Below are positions 16,835-25,682 of a stretch of DNA of 64,000 nucleotides, in pieces. This stretch comes from Mycobacterium paragordonae (GTDB taxonomy: Bacteria; Actinomycetota; Actinomycetes; Mycobacteriales; Mycobacteriaceae): the NCBI RefSeq assembly GCF_003614435.1, contig NZ_CP025546.1, positions 1,674,001 to 1,738,000 of the forward strand. The letters run 5' to 3'. The notes under the pieces are model-generated. The model did not search any database and was not told where the DNA came from. It saw only the letters and a program-made list of their open reading frames with translations. Within the stretch, counting starts at the first letter, position 1. Every line of letters begins with the position of its first letter. The position numbers and the translations under genes were made by a program.

Positions 16835-18101
16835 ACTCCGCCACCGAACTCGCATCGCCCGTCATCCCCAGCCGCTCGCCCAGCCACGGCAGCGTCACCG
16901 CGAAAGCTCCCGCCGCCGACGGCCAGTCGTGCTTGCCCGGCAGCGCCGTCAGTTCACACGAAATGCGGCTGTCCCGAGCGGCCTCGCACAACGCCTCCGC
17001 CGCATCCTGTCCGACACCGTCTTGATCCCCAGAAGTCCCCGGGACCGCGAACAGGCCGGACATGCCGGTGTAGGGACCATGCCGGCGGATCGCGGTCCTC
17101 GGGTCGAACCGCCGGTACGCCTCGGCGTCACCGCCGAAGAGCCGGTCGATCGTCTGTTCCTGCGTGCCCGCGTTCGGTCCGATGTCACCGCCGATGTCGA
17201 CGAAGGCGCGGAAAATCTCGGGATGCATGACCGCCAGGTCGACGGCGCAGGTGCCGCCGGAAGAGAAGCCGACGACACCCCACTTCGGTTGTCCGCCAAG
17301 GCCGAACATATCTCCGATCTCTGGGATCACCTCCGCGACAAGGTGCTGCGCGGCGTTTCCGCGGGGCCCGTCGACGCATTCGGTGTCGACGGCGAATCCG
17401 CCGGTGGCGTCGGCGAAGACGGCGATCGGGGCCTCACCGCGGTGTGCCGCGGCGTATGCATCAAGGGCGTGGGTGGCATTGCCCACGCGAATCCAGTCCG
17501 CCGGAGTGCCGAATTCGCCCCCGATCATCAGGATCGCCGGAAGCGGCTTTCCGCTGAACCAGGCGGGCGGCAGGTAAACCCATTCGCGGCGGTGCGAAAA
17601 CCCCGACATCCGACTCCCGGTGGTCACCGCCACCAGCTTCCCGCCTTGTACCGCAACGCTTTTGCGCTGCATCGCGTAGGCGGCCTTGATGTCGACCTGA
17701 TTATGAAGTGGCCTGTTGGTGAGCTGGCTCCACGCGGCATCGACGGTGGGGAAGTAGCCCAGCCAGCCGTTGATCGTCAAACCGACGCACAGTAGGCAGA
17801 ACGATGTCGCGAATACCGACGCATTGCGCCGCCAACCGCCGGCACCGCGCCAGCCGGCGACGACCGTGGTGGCGGCCAGCCCGAAAAGGAAGACCCACAG
17901 CCAGAGTTGCCAAGGCGCGGGCTCGCTGGCGATTCCCAGCGTGTCGTAAGTCCAGTGCGCCACCGCAACGGTCACCACTCCGGCGGCCACGCCCACGGCG
18001 ACGAGGCGCTTTCGCCACCCGAGGGCATAAAGCAGCGCCGCGACGGTGACGATTTGCACCATGGCGGGAATGATTCCGTGCATCAGCGAGAGGTGCGGCA
18101 C
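16833..18101 (-). CDS. Membrane-anchored esterase-family alpha/beta hydrolase
   Basis: 422 residues. Three or four N-terminal membrane helices (IIPAMVQIVTVAALLYALGW, LVAVGVAAGVVTVAVAHW, WQLWLWVFLFGLAATTVVAG, and ASVFATSFCLLCVGLTI) occupy about the first 120 residues. A secreted-side domain of the putative esterase/antigen-85-like family follows, with nucleophile elbow VVGFSSGGTC and a probable catalytic His in LPGKHDWPS. Mycobacteria have several such proteins with esterase activity; whether this one transfers mycolates is not evident. It starts at GTG 18101, with an internal ATG at 18083 as alternative. It converges on the APH-like gene. Confidence 0.82.
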   Translation of the reverse strand: MPHLSLMHGIIPAMVQIVTVAALLYALGWRKRLVAVGVAAGVVTVAVAHWTYDTLGIASEPAPWQLWLWVFLFGLAATTVVAGWRGAGGWRRNASVFATSFCLLCVGLTINGWLGYFPTVDAAWSQLTNRPLHNQVDIKAAYAMQRKSVAVQGGKLVAVTTGSRMSGFSHRREWVYLPPAWFSGKPLPAILMIGGEFGTPADWIRVGNATHALDAYAAAHRGEAPIAVFADATGGFAVDTECVDGPRGNAAQHLVAEVIPEIGDMFGLGGQPKWGVVGFSSGGTCAVDLAVMHPEIFRAFVDIGGDIGPNAGTQEQTIDRLFGGDAEAYRRFDPRTAIRRHGPYTGMSGLFAVPGTSGDQDGVGQDAAEALCEAARDSRISCELTALPGKHDWPSAAGAFAVTLPWLGERLGMTGDASSVAE

Positions 18102-18227
18102 GTCGACCCTTCAATTCGGACAGACCGAGAGAGTTACCCGCAGTTAGAGCCGGAAAACGTGGCGCGCGGCACTGGGAGTTCGAGGTTCAGGATGACCTTG
18201 CTGTTCAGCCCTCGGCAAGCCAGCTCG

Positions 18228-18291
18228 ATTTTGGAAACAGACTTCGCGAAACCACCAAATCAGCCCAACACGGCGTAATCACCCGAAGCGT
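18228..18291. repeat. Copy 2 of the imperfect ~65-bp repeat
   Basis: It matches 1495-1560 over nearly its whole length with scattered substitutions and small gaps. It covers the last codons and stop of the nitroreductase gene, so the C-terminal tail of that protein (…GDYAVLG) is encoded by the repeat. This may be a scar of a past integration event. Confidence 0.55.
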
Positions 18292-19429
18292 GATCCGGCT
18301 TCGTGCGAGTTTTCGCTTTGAACGCCGCGTGGTTCGCCGCGGGGCGCGCGGTTTCTACGACGCGGGAGAGTTCGCGTCGCGGCGTTGAGGGCAACGGGTC
18401 CGCGCCGTCTGGTGCCCAACCGACTCGCAGCAGCATCTGGGGATGCCCTCGGCCGCCCAGCACCTCGTAGCGAACGGCGTCGCGGGTCGCGGGGATTTCC
18501 AGCGGCTCGGTGATCGGGCAGGTAGCCAGTCCCATCGCCGTCGCGGTGAGCAGGAGCGCACTGGTCGCCTCGCCAGCGCACAGCTGGGCGAGACGGTCGT
18601 CGGATGCGGTGCTGAGCACCAGGATGGCAGCGTTGTCCTCGGAGGGTGAGGCACCGGGTGGCTGCGCCAAGCCAGGCGCCGCGAAGATACGGCCAGGTAT
18701 CGTTGCGCCGCAGTCATGTTCGGGGACGTTGCGGGCGGGAACACCAGCTCGCGACCCGTATCGCCCACTCCACCTGGTGAGCTCGATGAGGTAATCACGG
18801 TTGGTTGCGTGAGCCTGTGCAGCTTGCTTGGCGATGTCGTGCAGTTTGTCCCTGGCGTCGACCGGGTGCAGCATGACACCCATTCGAGCCGCCAGGGCAA
18901 CCATCGAGGCGATATCAGCCGCGGCAACGGGGCGTGGGCTGTAGATTCGCCGATCGGTTCGACGCTGCGTGATCGCCGCCGCCAGAGATATGTCGGCACG
19001 ATCGGGGGCCTGTGGGTACACCTCGATGGTGGCGAGGTGGTCAGGATCGGCCGGATCTGGGTAGCGATGCACGACGGCCCGCCACCCCATCGCTGCCAAC
19101 GCGATGACGCAATGGTTAAGTGCTGCACCGCAACTCACTATCAGATCCCGGCCATCGGGGTCGGTAGCGGCAAGTTGCAGGCCTGGGTCGGCATACAGGT
19201 GCAGACCGCTCTGGTCCACCCGCCAGCGCCACGGCTGCGTGTTATCAATAGACGGTGCCCGGGTCGCCAGTGCGAGGAGTGCACGGATCGCCTCAGCATC
19301 CAACGGTGGGGTGGGCATGGCAGCGGGATCCGCTGCGGCTTCGGTATCAACGCCGCCCGCGACCGCGTTGTCGAGATCACACCGCAACGCCTCACCGCAT
19401 TCTCGATGACCTTGGTTCTTCGAGCTCAC
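18260..19429 (-). CDS. Rv3131-like Acg-family nitroreductase-fold protein
   Basis: About 389 residues. The core matches M. tuberculosis Rv3131 as I recall it: LATRAPSIDNTQPWRWRVD, DPDGRDLIVSCGAALNHCV, ITQRRTDRR, WSGRYGSRAGVPARN and LLLTATAMGLATCPITEPLE. The family has a nitroreductase fold but degenerate FMN sites and is induced by hypoxia and NO through DosR in M. tuberculosis; its role is unclear. The GTG at 19429 (or 19432) has a perfect AGGAGG at 19438-19443. This gives a 37-residue N-terminal extension over the ATG at 19318 that Rv3131-type alignment would favour and that has no ribosome site. It is divergent from tgs1, as in M. tuberculosis. The last residues are encoded by a repeat. 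Confidence 0.9.
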   Translation of the reverse strand: MSSKNQGHRECGEALRCDLDNAVAGGVDTEAAADPAAMPTPPLDAEAIRALLALATRAPSIDNTQPWRWRVDQSGLHLYADPGLQLAATDPDGRDLIVSCGAALNHCVIALAAMGWRAVVHRYPDPADPDHLATIEVYPQAPDRADISLAAAITQRRTDRRIYSPRPVAAADIASMVALAARMGVMLHPVDARDKLHDIAKQAAQAHATNRDYLIELTRWSGRYGSRAGVPARNVPEHDCGATIPGRIFAAPGLAQPPGASPSEDNAAILVLSTASDDRLAQLCAGEATSALLLTATAMGLATCPITEPLEIPATRDAVRYEVLGGRGHPQMLLRVGWAPDGADPLPSTPRRELSRVVETARPAANHAAFKAKTRTKPDHASGDYAVLG

Positions 19430-19503
19430 CACGACCGCCTCCTGACTTCCTCTTCGGCTCAAGGCTTTCGACTGCTGCCGGCTCATTGGTGATCCGACGA
19501 CTC

Positions 19504-19545
19504 TTGCTCCAAGAGCAATTTTAATGAATAATATCCTTTAAATAA
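19504..19545 (+). promoter_or_regulatory. tgs1 promoter region with palindrome and shared AT-rich element
   Basis: TTGCTC-CAA-GAGCAA (19504-19518) is a perfect inverted repeat. It is followed by TTAATGAATAATATCCTTTA, whose core recurs upstream of regulator B at 27952. TAATAT at 19529-19534 could be the -10 box, about 50 bases before the tgs1 GTG. No DosR box of the TTSGGGACTWWAGTCCCSAA type is visible between the two divergent genes. Confidence 0.55.
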
Positions 19546-19586
19546 AGGGTGAGCAACTGGTGGCATGCAGATGGGAGGTGCTGGTT

Positions 19587-20996
19587 GTGGACGAATTGAC
19601 GACCCTGGATGCGGGATTCCTGAAAGCCGAAGACGCCGACCGGCACGTGAGTTTGGCGATCGGTGGTCTGGCGGTCATCGAGGGACCGATCCCGGACCGT
19701 GCGGCGCTGCTGACGACACTGGCGCAACGGATCCGCGCCTGCCCTCGATTCGCGCAACGGCTACGTACGCGTCCGCTGGATCTCGGTGCACCGCAATGGG
19801 TGGACGATCCCGACTTTGATATGGGCCGCCACGTTCGGCGCCTCGCGCTACCATCGCCCGGAGACGACCAAGAGTTGTTCCAACTGGTCGCCGACGTCAT
19901 TTCCCGGCGTCTGGACCGGGATCGACCGCTGTGGGAAATCTGGATCATCGAAGGCCTCAGTGACAACCGGTGGGCAATGCTGACCAAGATTCACCACTGT
20001 ATGGCCGACGGAATCGCCGCCGCCCACATGCTCGCCGGGCTATGCGATGACGGCATCGACGAGAGTTTCGCCAGCCGCATCCGCGCCACCAAAGAGTCGC
20101 AGGAGCAAGGGCTTTCGGGCGGCATACGGGGTGTAAGTCCACTGAGCGCCCTCGGTGGGGTGTGGAGAGCCTCGGCTGCCATGGCGGCGACCGCGGCCCG
20201 CACGGCGATGGGTGCTGCCGAGATTGCCGCTGGGTTGCTGCGCCCGACCACGACGTCTCTGAATGGGCCAATCACCACATTGCGCCGCTACAGTGTGGCG
20301 CGGGTACCGCTGGCCGACATCGCGCAGGTGTGTCAGGCATTCGATGTCACCATCAATGACGTTGCGCTGGCTGCGATTACGGAAAGCTTTCGCAACGTCC
20401 TCATCGCACAGGGTGAAACGCCCTCGCCCGATGCGCTGCGCGCATTGGTGCCGGTGTCGATGCGCTCCGCGGAGGGGTTCGCCATGGCCGGCAACCGCGT
20501 CTCGGTGATGCTGCCTTACTTACCGGTCGATGAGGGGCACCCCGTTCAGCGGCTGCGGATGGTCCATTCACGATTGCATCGCACGAAGTCGCACGGTCAG
20601 CGGCAGGCGGGTCACGCATTCGTGTCAATGGCCGATCGCATTCCGTTTCCGCTGACCGCATGGGCGGTCCATCTGGTGACCCGGTTACCGCAGCGTGGTG
20701 TCACGACATTGGCGACGAATGTTCCCGGCCCTCGTCAGCCCCTGAAACTCATGGGCCAGCGGGTGCTCAGTGCATTCCCGGTGCCGCCGATCGCGATGCA
20801 GTTGCGAACTGGGGTGGCGATGTTCAGTTATGCGGACGACTTCTTCTTCGGTGTCCTTGCCGACTATGATGCCCTGACTGATATCGACGCCATGACGCGC
20901 GGAATCGAGCTGGCGGTGGCACGACTGATGACAATCGGCAAGCAGCACAGGCGATTACGTGGTCGCCGTGGACTGTCGCTGATCGTTGACGGCTAG
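19587..20996 (+). CDS. tgs1: Triacylglycerol synthase Tgs1-like (WS/DGAT)
   Basis: 469 residues. The start LTTLDAGFLKAEDADRHVSL, the catalytic HHCMADG (HHxxxDG), NDVALAAITESFRNVLI, TNVPGPRQPL and AMQLRTGVAMFSYADD follow M. tuberculosis Tgs1 (Rv3130c) closely as I recall it. The enzyme esterifies diacylglycerol with acyl-CoA to make storage triacylglycerol during hypoxia and dormancy, at the inner membrane or lipid droplets. The GTG at 19587 has GGGAGGTG upstream at good spacing. It is divergent from the Rv3131-like gene, the same pair arrangement as in M. tuberculosis, but its promoter carries a different regulatory element. Confidence 0.93.
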   Translation: MDELTTLDAGFLKAEDADRHVSLAIGGLAVIEGPIPDRAALLTTLAQRIRACPRFAQRLRTRPLDLGAPQWVDDPDFDMGRHVRRLALPSPGDDQELFQLVADVISRRLDRDRPLWEIWIIEGLSDNRWAMLTKIHHCMADGIAAAHMLAGLCDDGIDESFASRIRATKESQEQGLSGGIRGVSPLSALGGVWRASAAMAATAARTAMGAAEIAAGLLRPTTTSLNGPITTLRRYSVARVPLADIAQVCQAFDVTINDVALAAITESFRNVLIAQGETPSPDALRALVPVSMRSAEGFAMAGNRVSVMLPYLPVDEGHPVQRLRMVHSRLHRTKSHGQRQAGHAFVSMADRIPFPLTAWAVHLVTRLPQRGVTTLATNVPGPRQPLKLMGQRVLSAFPVPPIAMQLRTGVAMFSYADDFFFGVLADYDALTDIDAMTRGIELAVARLMTIGKQHRRLRGRRGLSLIVDG

Positions 20997-21197
20997 CCGG
21001 ACCACGACCGTGGGAACGCGCAGCTGATGCGGTGATCGTCCGCGGTGCATACCGCACCGGCCTGCAGGCATGCGGGCCATGGCCTTTGGGGATGAATGGT
21101 CATATCGCGTACCGCAGGGTTTGCGAACACCTCAAGGAAATCGACCGTACGGGTGGGGTGGTACTGCTGACGGCGTCTCGCGATGTCAAGTTGCACG
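20997..21197. other. Gap between convergent tgs1 and NirK-fusion genes
   Basis: Short open frames exist on both strands (for example 21032-21220 forward) but none has a ribosome site or a recognised motif. I see no hairpin terminator. Confidence 0.5.
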
Positions 21198-23789
21198 TCA
21201 CCGGCCTGCGACCTCGATGATGCCATGGGCGCCGCGCTCGGCGTCGACCATCGCGTGTGACACGAACGGGTAGCGACCGGGCTGGCCGAAACTCATTTCG
21301 ACGAATCCGCCTTGGGCCGCGAACAACCCGAGGGCCTGGGCACCGCCTGCGCTCGGGCTTCCCTTGCCGCCAAGCCGGTAGTCGCCCTCGGACCATACAG
21401 TGTCGAACTGACCCCCGACGACGTGGAACGAGGTGCCACGATTCGGTCCGGCTGCGAGGACCCAGATGCGAACGCGCTCGCCCACCCGCGCGACCAATGG
21501 TGCATGGTCGTATTGGCGGGCATAGCCGTTGAACACCACCAGGTCGGGCTTGTCCGCGACGACCTTGTCGCCGTCGGCAACTTCGCCGGGCGCGCCGAGG
21601 TACATCTCGGACTGGACGATCACATACTCGCGATCGACGCGCGGCAGGTCCGGCGGGTCGATGACAACCGCCCCGAACATGCCGTTGGCGATATGCAGTG
21701 ACATCGGCATCGTCGAGCAGTGGTAGAGCCAGATGCCCGCCCGCGTCGCGGTGAACCGATACACCAGGCGCTGACCGGGCTGGATGGTCCGCATCGGTTC
21801 GTCGGGGGCGAGCGCACCCGCGTGGAAGTCGATCGAATGCCCGGTGGTTCCGTCGTTGACAAGGGTGACCTCGAAGACGTCGCCGACCTTGCCGTGCAAT
21901 GTGGGGCCGGGTGCGGTGCCGCCAAACGTCCAGAGCCGCTGGCTGATTCCGGGGGAGACCTCCCGTTGGACCTCGTTCACGGGCAGCGTCACACGGTGCT
22001 CGGGCGTTGCCGGCGGCAGCGCGGCGTCGCGTGCGGTGAAGCCCGGCGCCGGGTCTGCGCTGAGGCTGCGCGCGATATCGCCGGCGGAGATCGGTGCGGG
22101 ATGCGGCGAGTCGTGCGAGTCGTGGTGGGCCGGGTGGGCGGGGGGCATCGGTGCACCGGTGACCCGGACCGAAAAGGTCATGCCCATCTGCCGGTGTCCG
22201 GCCACCGCGCACCAGCCGTCGAGGCTGGAGCCGATCACCCCGGCGTCGAGAACGGCCGACTCGCCCGGCGCGATCCGGCCGGTGCGGGTGCCGTTGGACA
22301 GCACCAGGTCGTGTTGGTCGGTGCCGGTGTTGTCCAGGGTGATCTGCAGTCGATCTCCAGCCGGAATCTCGACCGCGTCCGGCACGAAACGCATGCCCTC
22401 GATGCGGACCGAGACCATGGTGGTGTGGCCCGTGGCGGCCACCGCCACCTGCGGCGGGGTGCCGAATCCGAGCGACGCCGGGTCCGCGGCGACGGCGGCC
22501 GCAGTCGTCAGCACCACGACCCCGAGTCCGGCGGCGGCGACGCCGAGCCGGCGCCGCGGTGGTGCCATTTGGGGTTGGCCTGGAGCGGAAGGCTTTTCGC
22601 GATCGCGGTGTACCCGCCACACCGCCCGAACCAGCAGCGGCAGGAAGGCCGCGTAGGCCACCAGCACCAGCATTGACGCCGCGACCCGCACCAGACTGGG
22701 AGTCGGAAGGACGCAGAGCGGCAGCCCGGCGTTGGCGACGGTGAGCCGCCAGGGAGCCCCCCGCTCGAGTTCGGCTCCGGCCGCCAGCGTTGCCTGACGC
22801 CCACCCATCACCACGGGCGCCAGGTAGGTCAGTGACCCGAGTAGCACCTGCACCAGAAAGCCGGCCAGCACCGGCGCGGTGAGTTCGCCCGCCGCCGCGA
22901 CGGCTGCCGGCCAGGTCGGCGAGATCGCCAGTGCGACGGCGGCGAAAGCCAGCGACCCGAACAGCCAGGCGACGCCGGCCAAGACCGACAGCGTCGCAAA
23001 GTCGTTGGGCCGCTTGCGGCGGATCTCGTCGAGGTGCGGCCGCAGCACCATCCCCGCGGCACCCAGATACCCGACGACACCCAGGCCGGCGATCGGCGGT
23101 GAGCCCATCACCGCACCGCCGGCGGCCACGGCCAGCGCGGTGAGCAGCATCGGCAGGCCGCGGCGAGCGGCCACTTCGACTCCGTTGGCCATCCGGGTGC
23201 GCAGCATCGTCGGCCACAGTGTGACGAGCGTGCCCAGCACCGTGAGCGCCACCCAACCGAACAAGTTCAGCGCCGCATGTGCGATGACGAACCGCTCGTG
23301 GATATTGCCGGGGAGCGCCGGATTCGCCATCGCCACACCAAGTCCCGCGCCGATCGCCAGACACCCCGTCGCGGCGACGTAGTAACGCACGGTGACGCCG
23401 AAGCGGGCGGGTAATGCGGTGCGCAGCTGCCGTAGAAGTGTTGCCCCGTGTGCGAGGGCGACGACGGCGACCACGACACCGCCCGCCAATACCATCGGCC
23501 ACCACCGGCCGAGCATTCCGACGACCACAGTGACGGCGCCGGCGTTAAAGGCACTGAGGCGCAACGCTTCCGCCGTATGCTTCGGATCGGGCGGCCGACG
23601 CAGCAACGCATCGGCGAAATGCCGGCTCCAGATCAAGATGGCGTTTCCGGCCGCTCCAAGCGCCAACAGATGGATCAGCAGCCAGCCGGACAGCGGAAGG
23701 AACCGATGCGCGGCCGCCACCGCGACGAGCGCAACGAGCCAGGCGAACACGACCGCCCCGACACGCAGATGCCATCCCGAGCGATTCAT
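21198..23789 (-). CDS. Membrane-cupredoxin-NirK fusion: copper nitrite reductase-like oxidase
   Basis: 863 residues. Residues 1-400 contain about ten membrane helices. A single cupredoxin-like domain follows (about 455-540: IEIPAGDRLQITLDNTGTDQ, GWCAVAGHRQMGM), then a His-rich linker, then a two-domain copper nitrite reductase-like module (585-863). All NirK copper ligands are present: type 1 His651, Cys691 (YHCSTMP), His699 and Met704; type 2 His656, His690 and His789. Asp654 sits where the catalytic Asp98 lies (HSIDFH). It should reduce nitrite to NO, or act as a related copper oxidase, on the outer face of the membrane. Its ATG overlaps the stop of the NnrS-like gene (ATGA), so it is the third gene of a regulator-led operon. 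Confidence 0.85.
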   Translation of the reverse strand: MNRSGWHLRVGAVVFAWLVALVAVAAAHRFLPLSGWLLIHLLALGAAGNAILIWSRHFADALLRRPPDPKHTAEALRLSAFNAGAVTVVVGMLGRWWPMVLAGGVVVAVVALAHGATLLRQLRTALPARFGVTVRYYVAATGCLAIGAGLGVAMANPALPGNIHERFVIAHAALNLFGWVALTVLGTLVTLWPTMLRTRMANGVEVAARRGLPMLLTALAVAAGGAVMGSPPIAGLGVVGYLGAAGMVLRPHLDEIRRKRPNDFATLSVLAGVAWLFGSLAFAAVALAISPTWPAAVAAAGELTAPVLAGFLVQVLLGSLTYLAPVVMGGRQATLAAGAELERGAPWRLTVANAGLPLCVLPTPSLVRVAASMLVLVAYAAFLPLLVRAVWRVHRDREKPSAPGQPQMAPPRRRLGVAAAGLGVVVLTTAAAVAADPASLGFGTPPQVAVAATGHTTMVSVRIEGMRFVPDAVEIPAGDRLQITLDNTGTDQHDLVLSNGTRTGRIAPGESAVLDAGVIGSSLDGWCAVAGHRQMGMTFSVRVTGAPMPPAHPAHHDSHDSPHPAPISAGDIARSLSADPAPGFTARDAALPPATPEHRVTLPVNEVQREVSPGISQRLWTFGGTAPGPTLHGKVGDVFEVTLVNDGTTGHSIDFHAGALAPDEPMRTIQPGQRLVYRFTATRAGIWLYHCSTMPMSLHIANGMFGAVVIDPPDLPRVDREYVIVQSEMYLGAPGEVADGDKVVADKPDLVVFNGYARQYDHAPLVARVGERVRIWVLAAGPNRGTSFHVVGGQFDTVWSEGDYRLGGKGSPSAGGAQALGLFAAQGGFVEMSFGQPGRYPFVSHAMVDAERGAHGIIEVAGR

Positions 23790-24877
23790 GCCGGCACCCG
23801 ACCGGCCGCACGCGTCGCCGAATACCCGGCGACGGCGATGAACCCCAGGACAGCCACGATGTTCAGCACGCCACCCGCCTGGAGCGCCCAGTTGATGCCG
23901 CGCGCGTCACCGACCGCCAGTCGCAGCAGCAGCGACAGGTGCAAGAGCGCCGCCGGGCCGTACATCAATTGGGTGTAGGGCAGCGGGCGACGTAACACAG
24001 CGGGCAGAATCACGGGTGCGTGCGCCATGATCATCGACAGCACAAAGCCCAGCATCACCGCGTGCACCACGGCGTCATAGCCTGCGCCGGAACGGATTTG
24101 GCCGACCAATAGCCAGATAGACGCCGGCACCAGCAACCACACGTAACCGGCAAGCAGGCACACCGCCATGTATCGGGTCAGGCCCGTCGCGCGCACGGTG
24201 TGGCGAGCGACGTCGAACCGGCCCAGCCACACCACCGTCGCCAGCAGCGCCGCGCCGAGGATCGGGTAACCGGGTCCCTGCCACAACAATGCGGCGACGG
24301 TACCGGCGACCATGGCCACCACGACGACGATCAGCAGCGTCTCGGCGGGGGTGCCGAGCATCGTCACGCGGGCCAGCTCGAGGCGCTCTCCGACGATCGT
24401 GAGGATGAGAAAGCCCGACAGCCAGGGCAATACGTTGGGAACCGGCACACCGCCCAGCCACAACAGCGCCGCTCCGGTCGCCAACACCGCGCCGGCCATC
24501 TGCAACACGATCGCGACGTCGGCAGATCGCCGCCACAGTGACACGTATACCCCGAGCAGCACCGCCGACCCGGTGAGCAGCAGCACAGGGCCAAGGTTTC
24601 GGGGTGCCGGGCCGACCAGCAGTATCGCGCCGACGCCGAGGAATGCCGGACTCAGATAGGCCCACCATCGACGCGCGGCCACTGCGCGCTCCAGCGCAAT
24701 CACCGTTCCGGCGAACCCGAGTACCAGCAGGACGCCGTGCACTTCGGCCAACCGTATCGTCGTGATCGGTGCGGGCAGGCCGAGGAGCACCAGCGCCGCA
24801 TCGAGTCCGGCGAGGAGCGCGAACCCGCCGGGAACCAGGAGTAGCGATCGGGCCGGGGTGTGTCGGTCAGTCACCAT
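23786..24877 (-). CDS. NnrS-like polytopic membrane protein
   Basis: 363 residues and about eleven membrane helices. Conserved His-Gly and Ala-His positions (EVHGVLLVLGFAGTVIALER, VVHAVMLGFVLSMIMAHAPV) recall NnrS, a heme- and copper-containing membrane protein that counters nitrosative stress. I infer the family from these motifs, the helix pattern and the partner genes. The ATG at 24877 overlaps the end of the regulator gene by 11 bases, and its own end overlaps the NirK-fusion start. A longer frame up to 25105 exists only as a shadow of the regulator gene. It could instead be a distant heme-copper oxidase-like protein. Confidence 0.65.
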   Translation of the reverse strand: MVTDRHTPARSLLLVPGGFALLAGLDAALVLLGLPAPITTIRLAEVHGVLLVLGFAGTVIALERAVAARRWWAYLSPAFLGVGAILLVGPAPRNLGPVLLLTGSAVLLGVYVSLWRRSADVAIVLQMAGAVLATGAALLWLGGVPVPNVLPWLSGFLILTIVGERLELARVTMLGTPAETLLIVVVVAMVAGTVAALLWQGPGYPILGAALLATVVWLGRFDVARHTVRATGLTRYMAVCLLAGYVWLLVPASIWLLVGQIRSGAGYDAVVHAVMLGFVLSMIMAHAPVILPAVLRRPLPYTQLMYGPAALLHLSLLLRLAVGDARGINWALQAGGVLNIVAVLGFIAVAGYSATRAAGRVPA

Positions 24878-25589
24878 GTCGCACAACGGGTTCGGGCATG
24901 AACAGCCGGCAGGCGCCGGGTTCGGCGAATGGAATGAGGTCGAGCCCCCGGCCGCTGGGGGCGCCGAGGCGCTCCAGCATTCCCTCGACGATGCCGAGGT
25001 GGACCTGACAGACGACGGTGGGGTAGCGGCGGGCGGCGTCCAGCAAGGGGCAGCGGCGTAGCGCGATGCCTCCGATACCCTCGTGGGCGCCCGGGGTGCC
25101 GCCATCTTCGTCGTCGGGCGCGAAGCCCAGGCGGGTCAGCGCCGCGAGCACGGACTGCCGCGGATCGCCGCCGGCCCGATTGCCCTCGTCGACGAGTTCG
25201 TGTCCCCACTCGATGCCGGCCGCCCGCGCATCGCGCTCGGGGTGGACGCTGGTGCGCGCCAGATGACCGGCCAGTGCGGTCGCCAGACCGGCGTAATCGC
25301 GGACCGCGACGGTGGGGTCGGCGGCCGACACGCGGTACAACGTGGCCGGACGTCCGCGTCCGAGCGCCGTTGCGGCGGAGCGCTCCACGAGCCCGAGTTC
25401 AGCGACCGCGTCGAGGTGTTCGCGAACGGTGTTGGGATGCAGTTCAAGAGCGCTGGCGGCTTCGGCGACCCGGACGGGGGAGTGTGCGCGCACGTACTCG
25501 AGCACCCGCAGCCGCTGCCCGGACAGCGCCACCGGGGCCCGGAGCACCGGTGTCGGAGCGGGGCCCAAAACCGCCAGGTCTTTTTTCAC
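24867..25589 (-). CDS. Regulator A: winged-helix protein with Cys/His sensor motif
   Basis: 240 residues. The N-terminal winged helix reads LRVLEYVRAHSPVRVAEAAS, then LELHPNTVREHLDAVAELG and GRGRPATLYRV, close to ArsR/DeoR/SufR-type regulators. The C-terminal domain has LRRCPLLDAARRYPTVVCQVH and a later Cys, that is C-X13-C-X2-H-X29-C. This suggests a metal or Fe-S cluster that could sense NO or O2. Two paralogues (28001 and 29682) share the pattern. It heads the NnrS-like/NirK-fusion operon and is divergent from a hemerythrin gene, with a palindrome three bases before its GTG start, so autoregulation is likely. Sensor chemistry is inferred. Confidence 0.82.
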   Translation of the reverse strand: MKKDLAVLGPAPTPVLRAPVALSGQRLRVLEYVRAHSPVRVAEAASALELHPNTVREHLDAVAELGLVERSAATALGRGRPATLYRVSAADPTVAVRDYAGLATALAGHLARTSVHPERDARAAGIEWGHELVDEGNRAGGDPRQSVLAALTRLGFAPDDEDGGTPGAHEGIGGIALRRCPLLDAARRYPTVVCQVHLGIVEGMLERLGAPSGRGLDLIPFAEPGACRLFMPEPVVRHGD

Positions 25590-25591
25590 GG

Positions 25592-25609
25592 AATTTATTG
25601 TAGTAAATT
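25592..25609. promoter_or_regulatory. Palindromic operator candidate at regulator A
   Basis: AATTTA-TTGTAG-TAAATT: perfect 6-bp arms in an otherwise GC-rich region, between regulator A and the divergent hemerythrin gene. Confidence 0.5.
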
Positions 25610-25682
25610 AGGGGCGATGCAGATAGGGCAATGAGTCACCTTCGCTCAGCGAGCTTCTGGGACTCAACGGAAAGGAACCAAC

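Noticed and set aside
19430..19586. DosR binding box expected between the Rv3131-like gene and tgs1
   Set aside because: I could not find the TTSGGGACTWWAGTCCCSAA pattern; the palindromes present have other sequences. A weight-matrix scan would settle it.
20993..21226. Possible small genes after tgs1 (20993-21226 minus, 21032-21220 plus)
   Set aside because: No ribosome site, no recognised motif, and they overlap each other in opposite directions.
24877..25105. N-terminal extension of the NnrS-like protein up to 25105
   Set aside because: These 76 residues are out-of-frame reading of the regulator A gene; the ATG at 24877 overlaps that gene's stop in the usual coupled way.
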